This document shows positions 34,265-42,224 of a DNA stretch of 60,569 bases, piece by piece. This stretch comes from JBOHUC01 sp050733935. Lineage in GTDB: Bacteria; Eisenbacteria; RBG-16-71-46; DASYSL01. Under the pieces are notes generated by a model. That model was not told where the DNA came from. It made no database searches and saw only the letters and a list, made by a program, of their open reading frames with translations. The DNA lies in assembly GCA_050733935.1 (NCBI GenBank), contig JBOHUC010000136.1:1-60569 (forward strand), written 5' to 3'. Made by a program: the position numbers and the translations under genes. The first letter of the stretch is position 1; every line of letters starts with the position of its first letter.

Positions 34265-35713
34265 ATGTCTCGTGTCTTCCTCCCAGCGCTCCTGTTGATC
34301 GCTTCCGCCGGGATCGCGCACGCCCAGGCCCACATCGATTTCGCTCCCGCCGTGACGTACACCGTCGGCGGCAATCCGGAAGGTGCAGCACTCCTCGATT
34401 TCAATGACGACGGCTTCCTCGATCTCGCGGTCACGAGCGATCAGCCGAACAAGATCGAGTTCTTCGCCAACCAGGGGAACGGCACGTTCGCCGCGCCGTT
34501 CGCGCTGCTCACGGGTAATGAAACCGGACCCGAGGGCCTCGCCCCCGCCGATTTCAACTCCGACGGTCACGTCGACCTTGCGGTCGCACTGTTCGGAACC
34601 GATCAGGTGCAGCTCGTGTTCGGGGACGGCAGCGGTCACTTCTCGCTCGGTGGAACGATCGCAGTCGGAGACGAGCCGAGCATGATCGTCGCGGCCGATT
34701 TCGACGCGGACGGCTGGATCGACGTCGCGGTCAACAATCGCGTCTCGGGCGACATGTCGGTGCTGCTCAACGACGGCGCGGGACAGCTCGAGGCCGCGGT
34801 CTCCCATCCGGTCGGCGTCGAAACCCGCAGCATCGACGCCGGCGACTTCACCGGGGACGGTCTCCCCGACCTCGCCGTCAGCGCACGCGACAGTCGCATC
34901 GTTCGCCTGTTCGAGAACCTGGGCGGGACGTTCCAGATGTTTCGCGACCTGTCGCTCGGGTCCCTCCTCGAGCCCGAGGGAGTTACGTTCGCGGACTTCG
35001 ACGGCGACGGCGCCCTCGACCTCGTCACTGCGACTTCGGGGATGGACAATCAACAGCATCCGAGCGTGTTCCTGCAGAACAACGGAGGCCGCGTGGGGAT
35101 CTGGGTCGGGCCGGTGAACGGCCAGACGCTTCCCGGGATCGAGCCTATGGGAATCGCGGCGGCGGACTTCGATCTCGACGGCCACGTCGACGTCGCGACC
35201 TCGAACTCGGGCTCGGACAACGTCTCGGTGAACAAGAACGGCGGGATCGGCATCTTCTTCGTGCCGGTCGTCTATCCGGTGGGCCAGAGCCCGGAAACGG
35301 AAGTGCTTCTCGCCGGGGATCTCGATCGAAACGGGGCGGCCGACCTGATCACGCTCAATCAGGAGAGCGAGGACGTCTCGGTCCTCATGAATCGCAACAG
35401 CGCCACCGTCGACGCGCCCTCTTCGCCCGCGATCGGGGGGCTCGTGTTCCATCGCGTGGTCCCGAATCCGGTCGTCGATCAGGCGTATTTGACCTACGAC
35501 CTTGCGCGCTCCGCGGCTGTGACGCTTTCGATCTACGATGCGGCGGGCCGCCACGTGCGGACGCTCGAGCACGCGACGCTTCCCGCGGGCGAGCATCGGC
35601 TCGTCTGGAACGGCGTTCGCTCGGACGGCACGCGCAGCGCCCCCGGCGTCTACATTGCGGTGTTGTCGGCGGCCGGCGAAGTTCGCGCGCAGCGGCTCGT
35701 GCTCACGAGGTGA
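34265..35713 (+). CDS. Secreted VCBS/FG-GAP repeat protein with FlgD-like tail
   Basis: A 482-aa exported protein with start MSRVFLPALLLIASAGIAHA (signal peptide) placed by AAGGAGG 8 nt upstream. About seven repeats of some 55 aa follow, with the calcium-loop motif DFNDDGFLDLAV, DFNSDGHVDLAV, DFDADGWIDVAV, DFTGDGLPDLAV, DFDGDGALDLVT, DFDLDGHVDVAT and DLDRNGAADLIT. This indicates a seven-bladed propeller. The C-terminus is a FlgD-like tail (VVPNPVVDQAYLTYDL, LSIYDAAGRHVRTL, WNGVRSDGT). The loops resemble calcium-binding adhesin propellers. Function is probably surface binding or structural. It is convergent with the small membrane protein gene 10 bp away. Confidence 0.88.
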   Translation: MSRVFLPALLLIASAGIAHAQAHIDFAPAVTYTVGGNPEGAALLDFNDDGFLDLAVTSDQPNKIEFFANQGNGTFAAPFALLTGNETGPEGLAPADFNSDGHVDLAVALFGTDQVQLVFGDGSGHFSLGGTIAVGDEPSMIVAADFDADGWIDVAVNNRVSGDMSVLLNDGAGQLEAAVSHPVGVETRSIDAGDFTGDGLPDLAVSARDSRIVRLFENLGGTFQMFRDLSLGSLLEPEGVTFADFDGDGALDLVTATSGMDNQQHPSVFLQNNGGRVGIWVGPVNGQTLPGIEPMGIAAADFDLDGHVDVATSNSGSDNVSVNKNGGIGIFFVPVVYPVGQSPETEVLLAGDLDRNGAADLITLNQESEDVSVLMNRNSATVDAPSSPAIGGLVFHRVVPNPVVDQAYLTYDLARSAAVTLSIYDAAGRHVRTLEHATLPAGEHRLVWNGVRSDGTRSAPGVYIAVLSAAGEVRAQRLVLTR

Positions 35714-35723
35714 CTCGACCGGC

Positions 35724-36170
35724 TCACGCCGCCGGCTCGCCGCCCGTTCTCCGGAATGCAAACAGCGGCCACCAGTGAAACACGACCATGAGCGCCGGAA
35801 ACGCGGCAAGCAGGATTCGAAGCCACGCGAGCGATGCGGGCATCGGCAGCGGGTGGATCCACGTGTACGTGCCGTGTACGAGCCAGAAGAGTCCGACCAC
35901 GAACACGAAACGCCGGGCAAACACACCCGCGCCGGGGCCCATCCTCGCGACGGACAGAACGAGCGCGCCGGTCAGGAGAACGAGCAGGCTCCACGAGAAA
36001 TTGAGCGTGTACAGGGCCCACACGATGCTTGTGGGCACGCCGTCGAGGTACGGGCCCCACCCCATGTGGAACGGCAGGAAGAAGTGATAGAGGGCCATGC
36101 CGCAGTCGTTGATCCCCGCGACGGCCAGGGACACCGTCCATAGCTTCGACCAGGGCTTCGAAGGGGTCAT
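35724..36170 (-). CDS. Small four-helix membrane protein (hypothetical)
   Basis: A 148-aa protein with four predicted membrane helices: LWTVSLAVAGINDCGMALYH, WALYTLNFSWSLLVLLTGAL, FVFVVGLFWLVHGTYTW and ILLAAFPALMVVFHWWPLF. Conserved-looking polar residues lie in the helices (ND, His). I do not recognise the family. Its ATG overlaps the TGA of the upstream ABC permease gene (ATGA), so it is translated together with that permease and may be part of the same membrane system. Confidence 0.75.
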   Translation of the reverse strand: MTPSKPWSKLWTVSLAVAGINDCGMALYHFFLPFHMGWGPYLDGVPTSIVWALYTLNFSWSLLVLLTGALVLSVARMGPGAGVFARRFVFVVGLFWLVHGTYTWIHPLPMPASLAWLRILLAAFPALMVVFHWWPLFAFRRTGGEPAA

Positions 36171-37513
36171 GGACTCGCTACGCGCGGGAGACGTGCCGGG
36201 TTGCCCCGCCAGGTTGCCGGGGGGTTTCGGGGTCGGGTCCCCTCCTCGTGAGCCAGGGCGACGATCGGCGGGAGGCTCGCCGCACGCCGCGCCGGATAGG
36301 TCCCGAAGACGAGCCCGACCACCGAGGACGACACGGTCGCGATCAGGATGGACGCGGGCGAGAGTGCGGCGTAGACGGGCGCTCCGAAGAACTCGCGGAA
36401 GACCGCGGTGACGCCGAGCGCGATCGTGAATCCGAGCACGAATCCTCCCGCCACTCCGACGAGCGCGATCGCGACCGACTCGGCCAGGAACTGCGCATGG
36501 ATGTCTGCTTTCCGCGCGCCGACGCTCTTCCGGATCCCGATCTCGCGCGTTCGCTCGGCGACGGCGGCGAGCAGGACGTTCATGATGCCAATCCCTCCCA
36601 CGAGCAACGAAATGCCGACGAGCGAACCCACGAAGAGCTTCATCAGTAGGAACGCCTGCTCGACCTGCTTGAGCTCCTCGAGCGCGACCGTCACGCGGAC
36701 GCGCTCCTCCCACCGTGGAGAGCGGCGGTTGAGCCACTCCGCCACGGCCTCGCGCAGCTCCCCCACGTCCTCGACGCTGCCCGCACGCAGTTGGATGGAA
36801 GGCGCGAAGCGTCCGCGCGCCGGCGGCGGAAGCAATGCGCCCGCGGAGCGAATCGGCGCGTAGACGGTGAAGGATGGATTGCTCCGATCCTCGAACCCGG
36901 TCGGCACCTGAACGCCGATGACGCGGCGCGAGCGTCCGTTCACGTGGATCTGCCGGCCGACGAGCGAAAGCGGATCCCGGCCCGGCGAGAGCTCAAGCGC
37001 GAGCGCGTAGTTCACGACCACGACCGGCGCATTGTGCAGCACCTCGCCTTCGCTGAAGAATCGCCCGGCCGCGAGATCGAGCGACTGGAAATCAATGAGC
37101 CCCGCCGTTCCGAGGAGGACGGTTGCGCTGCAGCGCATTCCGCGCAGATGCACCTTCGCGCGTCCGCCGAGCGTGAGCATCGCCGCTTCGACTGCGGGAA
37201 GCTGAGCCTCGAGGGCGCGCGCGTCGCTCGTCGAGAAGATCGGATAGTCGTGGACCAACACCCACTCACCGGCTTCGTACGTGCTCGTCCTCGGGCTGAT
37301 CGTCACGACGAGCACCGAAGTGTTGCGCAGGACCTGCTCGCGCGCGAACGACACCATGCCGTCGCTCACCGCCATGGTCGCGATGAGCGCGGCCGAGCCG
37401 ATCAGGATGCCGAGCACGGAAAGCGCCGTGCGCAGCGGATGGATCCGCAGTGCATCGGCGCCGATGAGAACGTTCTCCATCCAGACCCGGGGCTCGAACC
37501 GGCGGTTGCTCAC
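36167..37513 (-). CDS. MacB-type ABC transporter permease (FtsX-like)
   Basis: A 448-aa permease with the MacB topology. An N-terminal helix (HPLRTALSVLGILIGSAALI) precedes a large periplasmic domain (residues 60-300, with the MacB core TLGGRAKVHLRG through VYAPIRSAG). Three C-terminal helices form the FtsX domain, with the signature IGIMNVLLAAVAERTREIGI and RKSVGA. The start is GTG without a strong ribosome site. The ATPase and the adaptor that usually accompany MacB are not in the window. It is coupled to the four-helix protein downstream and lies 120 bp from the GTAC array, which may control it. Confidence 0.88.
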   Translation of the reverse strand: MSNRRFEPRVWMENVLIGADALRIHPLRTALSVLGILIGSAALIATMAVSDGMVSFAREQVLRNTSVLVVTISPRTSTYEAGEWVLVHDYPIFSTSDARALEAQLPAVEAAMLTLGGRAKVHLRGMRCSATVLLGTAGLIDFQSLDLAAGRFFSEGEVLHNAPVVVVNYALALELSPGRDPLSLVGRQIHVNGRSRRVIGVQVPTGFEDRSNPSFTVYAPIRSAGALLPPPARGRFAPSIQLRAGSVEDVGELREAVAEWLNRRSPRWEERVRVTVALEELKQVEQAFLLMKLFVGSLVGISLLVGGIGIMNVLLAAVAERTREIGIRKSVGARKADIHAQFLAESVAIALVGVAGGFVLGFTIALGVTAVFREFFGAPVYAALSPASILIATVSSSVVGLVFGTYPARRAASLPPIVALAHEEGTRPRNPPATWRGNPARLPRVASP

Positions 37514-37635
37514 CCCGGCATGTACGAACCGGAGCGTGAAGTATCACGACCTTCCGGCTGTCCGCTGAGCCCGGTTCCGACCCAGGCCCTGGCAATTGCA
37601 AAGCCCGAGGGCGAGGGGGACGCTCGCAGCGGCTC

Positions 37636-37685
37636 GTACAATTTGTACGCGATCGTACGCTCGTACGCCCTTGTACAAATGGTAC
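37636..37685. promoter_or_regulatory. Phased array of six GTAC motifs
   Basis: Six GTAC tetramers start at 37636, 37645, 37655, 37663, 37673 and 37682, that is every 8-10 bp or about one helical turn. The first pair forms a perfect inverted repeat CGTACAA-T-TTGTACG. The fifth is TTGTACAA. A diverged copy of the last unit (ACAAATGGT, 37675-37683) recurs at 37721-37729. The array lies between the divergent permease gene and the small gene at 37773. It resembles a multi-site operator; the binding protein is unknown. Confidence 0.65.
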
Positions 37686-37772
37686 AGACTCCTGTGAGAC
37701 ACCTTTCGTCCTCGGGCTTTACAAATGGTTACCCGCCCGTCGATCCTCCACTGTGGAAAGGAGGCAATGCGC

Positions 37773-37979
37773 ATGGCCACGAAACTCGACAAGGCGCTCA
37801 AGCGCGAGCTCGAAATTCAGGGCAGGCCGTTCACACTCACGCTCTCTCCTGAGGGACTCAAGCTCGTCGAGAAGGGCAAGCGAAAGGGACTCGAGCTCTC
37901 CTGGAAGGACCTAATCAGCGGCGACGCGGCGCTCGCGTCCGCCTTGCAAGCGTCGCTCGAGCAAACTCCCGGGACCTAG
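37773..37979 (+). CDS. Small conserved hypothetical protein (68 aa)
   Basis: A 68-aa basic protein, MATKLDKALKRELEI followed by GRPFTLTLSPEGLKLVEKGK and LSWKDLISGDAAL. The start is chosen because AGGAGG lies 8 nt upstream; an ATG at 37767 is too close to it. The sequence looks like a compact beta-hairpin plus helix with a conserved WKDL segment. I do not know a named family or function. It is the first gene to the right of the GTAC array, so it may be controlled by, or bind to, that array; this is conjecture. Confidence 0.75.
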   Translation: MATKLDKALKRELEIQGRPFTLTLSPEGLKLVEKGKRKGLELSWKDLISGDAALASALQASLEQTPGT

Positions 37980-37999
37980 CGCCGGGGCCCGCGTTTCCG

Positions 38000-38422
38000 T
38001 TGAACCTCGACTCCGCGCGCGGGGAGGACTACGCTCGCCGCCGCGCCGGGGCAGCGCTCATCCTGGTGCGCGGCGAGCCCTTCCTGACCGTGATCGACCA
38101 GGAACAGCTCGACGCGCTCGCGTTCTTCTTCCTCCGCCTGCACGGCCGGGGACTCGACGTGGCTTCGATCTTTTGGGGATTGTGGCTCTTCCCGTTCGGC
38201 ATCCTCGTGATTCGATCGGGGTTCATCCCCAAGTTCCTGGGCTACCTGCTGTTCATTGCGGGTTTCGCCTACCTGGCGAGCGCATTCGCCACTCTCGTCG
38301 TGCCCGAGCTGCTGCCCGTGGTCTCCCGGTTCGCACTCCCGTTCGAGGTCGCGGAAGTGCCGATCATCCTCTGGCTCCTGATCTTCGGGGCGAGAACGCA
38401 GCCTGCGGCCACGGAAGCCTGA
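38000..38422 (+). pseudogene. C-terminal fragment of a DUF4386 membrane protein
   Basis: From about residue 20 the frame matches the last 115-120 residues of DUF4386 proteins: FLTVIDQEQLDALAFFFLRL, then IFWGLWLFPFGILVIRSGFI, PKFLGYLLFIAGFAYL and IILWLLIFGA. Full members are about 220-240 aa with seven helices. The first three helices are absent, and only 20 bp separates this frame from the previous gene. The TTG at 38000 has no ribosome site. An N-terminal DUF4386 fragment is present 6 kb away at 44442-44609. Confidence 0.65.
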
Positions 38423-38443
38423 GCAATCGGCTATTCTCGCTCC

Positions 38444-39526
38444 ATGCACGCCATCGCCGTTGCCGAGAAACCCCGCGCCCCGACGTCGATGATCAGTTGG
38501 CGACGATTGCGCGCCACGCTCCTCCTCGCAGCTGGCTGGGCTCTGCTCGTGAGCCACGGATGGCTTTCCGGGTTCGGCTCCCTGCTCACCCGCACCGTGA
38601 TCCTCAGCCTCTTCGCGATGTTCGTCTTCAGTCTGTTCGAGCGATGGCCGAAGCGGCTCCCCAGGTGGATCGCGCGCTGGGTGCTCCAGGTCGTCGCCGT
38701 GGCCGCCGTGATCCCGCCCACCACGGCGATCATCTGGGCGGTCACGACCCCGCCCGGCGCACCCCCCTTCTACGAGGTCAAGGAGCGCATGGAGGGATTC
38801 GGGCTGCTCTGCATGACGGGGCTTCTGTTCGCGCCGTGGGTCGCCCTCGGGTCGCTCGTGCGACAGAAGGAGGCTCTCGCGCGTCACCAGGCACTGGCCT
38901 TCGATCTCGAGCGAAGCGAGCTCGAGCGCCAAGCTCTCGATGCGCGCATGCGCCTCCTTCAGGCGCAGGTGGCACCCCACTTTCTGTTCAATACGCTGGC
39001 GAACGTGCAGGCGCTGGTCGACTCCGGATCGCCACAGGCCTCGGACGTGCTGCGGAGCCTCATCGCCTACCTGCGCGCGGCTGTGCCACGCATCAACGAG
39101 CCGGCCACGACCCTCGACCAGGAGCTCGACCTCGTCCGCGCGTACCTCGACCTGATGCACATGCGCATCCCCGATCGTCTCCAGTTCGCTCTCCACGTCG
39201 ACGAGTCGACCCTCAGGCTGCGCTGTCCGCCCATGACGCTCCTTACGCTGGTCGAAAACGCGGTTCGCCACGGGATCGACCCGAGCGAGGAAGGCGGGCG
39301 AATCGACATCTACGCGCAGCGGCACGGCGACCGGTTCGTGCTGCTCGTCAGCGACACGGGCGCGGGTCTCCGCTCGATGAGCGATGGTCTGGGCACGGGA
39401 CTTTCGACGCTGCGCGAGCGCCTCGAGCTCACGTTCGGCCGGGACGTCGAGTTGCGCGTGACGGCCCAGCAGCCGCGCGGCGTCGTCGCCGAAGTGGACC
39501 TGCCGGCCCGCCCCGTCGAGTCCTGA
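38444..39526 (+). CDS. LytS/YehU-type sensor histidine kinase
   Basis: A 360-aa membrane sensor kinase. Four hydrophobic helices at about 25-145 (LLLAAGWALLVSHGWL, TVILSLFAMFVFSLF, VLQVVAVAAVIPPTTAIIW, GLLCMTGLLFAPWVALGSL) form the sensor. A short coiled coil leads to the His_kinase domain with His179 in PHFLFNTLANVQALV. The ATPase domain follows: N-box LVENAVRHGI, G-box DTGAGL, and GTGLSTLRERLEL. Its stop overlaps the start of the response regulator (TGATG), so they form a classical two-component operon. The stimulus is unknown. No ribosome site stronger than GCTCC is visible. Confidence 0.92.
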   Translation: MHAIAVAEKPRAPTSMISWRRLRATLLLAAGWALLVSHGWLSGFGSLLTRTVILSLFAMFVFSLFERWPKRLPRWIARWVLQVVAVAAVIPPTTAIIWAVTTPPGAPPFYEVKERMEGFGLLCMTGLLFAPWVALGSLVRQKEALARHQALAFDLERSELERQALDARMRLLQAQVAPHFLFNTLANVQALVDSGSPQASDVLRSLIAYLRAAVPRINEPATTLDQELDLVRAYLDLMHMRIPDRLQFALHVDESTLRLRCPPMTLLTLVENAVRHGIDPSEEGGRIDIYAQRHGDRFVLLVSDTGAGLRSMSDGLGTGLSTLRERLELTFGRDVELRVTAQQPRGVVAEVDLPARPVES

Positions 39527-40323
39527 TGACACAGCGCCCGACCGCACTGATCGCCGACGACGAACCGCTCCTGCGGGACTCGCTGGCTCGCCAGCTCGCG
39601 CAGGCCTGGCCGGAGCTCGAGGTGGTCGCGCAGGCCCGGAACGGACGCGAAGCCGTGCGACTGTTCGAGGCCCGGCGGCCGGACATCTGCTTTCTCGATG
39701 TTCACATGCCGGGGATGTCGGGCGTCGAGGCGGCGCACCACATCGGCCGACACGCGCATCTCGTGTTCGTCACCGCCTACGATCAGTACGCCGTTCAGGC
39801 CTTCGCCGCCGGCGTGCTGGACTATCTCGTGAAACCGGTCGAACTTCCCCGGCTCGCCGAAACGGTCGCGCGGCTCAAGGAGAGACTCGACACGGCCCAG
39901 CCCGCCACCAACACGGAGGCGCTGCTCCAACAGCTCGCCTCCCAGCTCGCGGAGATGAAGCGCGGCGCTGAGTCGGCGCGGGCGCCGCTGCGCTGGATTC
40001 GGGCGCACGTCGGACAGATGCTGCGATTGATCCCGGTGGACGACATCGACTACCTCCGCTCCGACACGAAGTACACGCTGATCGCCTGGCGGGGTGAAGG
40101 CGGACAACCCGGAGAGGCGCTCGTGCGCGCGCCGCTCAAGGACCTCGCGGCCCAGCTCGATCCCGCGCAGTTCGTGCAGGTCCACCGCTCCGTCGTGGTC
40201 AACCTGCAGGCCATCAGTCACGTCACCCGTGGGGAGAACGAAACGGCGGACATCCATCTCAAGGGCCGCCAGGAAGTGCTGCCCGTGAGCCGGAGCTACC
40301 TCCACCTGTTCCGCGAAATGTAG
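39526..40323 (+). CDS. LytTR-family response regulator
   Basis: A 265-aa DNA-binding partner of the upstream LytS-type kinase. Residues 7-120 are a receiver with the acidic pair DDE at 11-13, phospho-acceptor Asp58 in DICFLDVHMPG, Thr in VFVTAYD and Lys in LVKPV. Residues 160-262 are a LytTR domain (LIPVDDIDYLRSDTKYTLIA, LDPAQFVQVHRSVVVNLQAI). LytTR proteins bind direct repeats upstream of targets, but no such repeats were found before its own operon. The start overlaps the kinase stop. Confidence 0.93.
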   Translation: MTQRPTALIADDEPLLRDSLARQLAQAWPELEVVAQARNGREAVRLFEARRPDICFLDVHMPGMSGVEAAHHIGRHAHLVFVTAYDQYAVQAFAAGVLDYLVKPVELPRLAETVARLKERLDTAQPATNTEALLQQLASQLAEMKRGAESARAPLRWIRAHVGQMLRLIPVDDIDYLRSDTKYTLIAWRGEGGQPGEALVRAPLKDLAAQLDPAQFVQVHRSVVVNLQAISHVTRGENETADIHLKGRQEVLPVSRSYLHLFREM

Positions 40324-40437
40324 TTTCGCCCCGACCCTCCCGCCGTTCGTCCGCCTCGGCCGTGGTCCGTCCATTCGGGCCGGTCTTTCGTCGCAGCCGG
40401 CTTGGCCGCGACCTCGGGGCGCCCCACGCTTGCGGCC

Positions 40438-42204
40438 ATGGAAATCCGCGCCCTGATACCCACGGCTCGCCAGTCGCAACGGGGTGCGCTCCCGGCTCTC
40501 GATGTGCCCATTCCGGGCACGACGGTCGTGTCCGAGCTGGTCGAGATGTTTTCGCGCCTCGGCGCGCGTCAGGCGTTCGGCGTCTCCGGCGGCGCCATCG
40601 CGGCAATGTGGGATGCCCTCTCGTCCGGACCGCTCGCCGTCCATCACTTCCGCCACGAGACCGGGGCCGCATTCGCCGCACTGGAGGCCTCGTTCGCGAG
40701 TGAGCGACCGACCATCCTGTTCACGACCACCGGCCCCGGGCTCACGAATGCAATCACGGGCATCGTGGCTGCACGCGACGAGCGAGCGCGTCTCATCGTC
40801 GTGTCGGCGTACACGTCCGCCTCCACGCGGGGCCGTTTCGCGATCCAGGAGACTACGCGCGACACATTGCCTCGCTCTCTGTACGAACAAGGCCGGCCGT
40901 TTCACTACGCCACGGTCCTCGACGACCCCGCGCAGCTCCCGGCGATCGAGAACGAGCTCGCGTCGGGTCTTGCCACGCGCACGGGCTTCGTCGCGCATCT
41001 GGCGCTCGAGACCGCGGCCCAGCGCGCGCGAGTGAAGCACGCGCCCGCACACGCGCCCGCACGCGGGAACGGAGCAGGGGCCGCGGCGCCGTCGCCCGGC
41101 GAGGTCGCGACGCTCGTCGAGGCCCTCCGGGACGGGCCGTTTGCGATCTGGGTGGGATTCGGCGCACGCGATGCCGCTCCCGAGATAGCGACGCTGGCGC
41201 ACCGGATGCGCGTTCCGGTCATGTGCTCTCCGCGCGGGAAGGGAATCTTCGCGGAGGACGATCCTCTGTTCGTCGGGGTGACCGGTCTTGCAGGACATGT
41301 GTCCGTGATCCAGTGCCTCGAGGAGTGGAAGCCGAGACGTATCCTCGTTCTCGGCTCGCGGCTCAGCGAATCGACCTCGTTCTGGGACCGCCGGTTCGTC
41401 GCTCCCCAGGGATTCATTCACGTGGACCTGGATCCCGACGTGCCGGGCGCGGCGTTCGGCCCCGAAGGAACGCTTGCCGTCGTGGCCGATGTCGGCGAGA
41501 CGCTTCGCGCCGTTCTCGCCGACCTCACGCCTTCGATCGGCGGAGCGATGCCCGCCCTTCCCCGCCCTCGAATCGACCGCGTCCGCAGGCGCAAGAACGG
41601 CCCGGTCCGTCCCGAGGCGCTCATGGATGCAATTCAGGAATGCGTCGTCGAGCGGAGCAACGCCACGATCCTCGCCGAGTCCGGAAACTCATTCCTGTGG
41701 ACGACCCACCGGCTTCGGTTCTCTGAGCCCCATCGCTATCGGTCGAGCACGAGCGTCGGGGCCATGGGCCATGCCGCGGCCGGTGTGGTGGGCACGGCCC
41801 TCGCGAGCGGACGCAAGGCCGTCGCCGTCGTCGGGGACGGTGCACTCCTCATGACGAATGAGATCAACACGGCGGTGAAGTTCGAAGCGCGGGCGGTCTG
41901 GGTCGTTCTCAACGACGGACGCTACGGCATGTGCGCTCAGGGCATGGCGACCCTCGGGCTCTCGGCCGACGCGGAAATCCCGCCGGTCGATTTCGCCTCG
42001 TTCGCGCGTGCACAGGGGGCGCGTGCGACGCGAGTCGATCACGAGGCGCAGCTCGACCGGGCCCTCGCGCGGGCCATGGCGGCCGACGGGCCCTTCCTCA
42101 TCGACGTTCGCATCGACCGGCGCAGCCAGGCGCCGGCGTCCCAGCGGAATGCGGCGCTCGCAGAACTCTCGATGCGTCACGAGCGGGTCTTCCCCGTCTC
42201 CTGA
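40438..42204 (+). CDS. ThDP-dependent enzyme of the acetolactate-synthase superfamily
   Basis: A 588-aa three-domain thiamine-diphosphate enzyme. The catalytic Glu74 is in HHFRHETGAAFAALEA. The central domain has the usual Rossmann fold (RRILVLGSRLSES). The C-terminal cofactor domain shows GDGALLMTNEIN and, about 30 residues on, LNDGRYG (Mg2+ and pyrophosphate binding). The family carries out decarboxylation and C-C ligation of 2-oxo acids, including acyloin formation. It lies 20 bp before a fused SRPBCC-P450 gene on the same strand, which suggests a shared secondary-metabolic pathway rather than branched-chain amino-acid synthesis. No ilvN-like small subunit is near. The ATG is preferred over a TTG at 40402. 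Confidence 0.88.
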   Translation: MEIRALIPTARQSQRGALPALDVPIPGTTVVSELVEMFSRLGARQAFGVSGGAIAAMWDALSSGPLAVHHFRHETGAAFAALEASFASERPTILFTTTGPGLTNAITGIVAARDERARLIVVSAYTSASTRGRFAIQETTRDTLPRSLYEQGRPFHYATVLDDPAQLPAIENELASGLATRTGFVAHLALETAAQRARVKHAPAHAPARGNGAGAAAPSPGEVATLVEALRDGPFAIWVGFGARDAAPEIATLAHRMRVPVMCSPRGKGIFAEDDPLFVGVTGLAGHVSVIQCLEEWKPRRILVLGSRLSESTSFWDRRFVAPQGFIHVDLDPDVPGAAFGPEGTLAVVADVGETLRAVLADLTPSIGGAMPALPRPRIDRVRRRKNGPVRPEALMDAIQECVVERSNATILAESGNSFLWTTHRLRFSEPHRYRSSTSVGAMGHAAAGVVGTALASGRKAVAVVGDGALLMTNEINTAVKFEARAVWVVLNDGRYGMCAQGMATLGLSADAEIPPVDFASFARAQGARATRVDHEAQLDRALARAMAADGPFLIDVRIDRRSQAPASQRNAALAELSMRHERVFPVS

Positions 42205-42224
42205 CAGGCCGGAGGTCCTGAGTC

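Noticed and set aside
34043..35926. 627-codon minus-strand frame opposite the VCBS repeat protein
   Set aside because: Its apparent repeats mirror the DxDxDG repeats of the real gene on the other strand.
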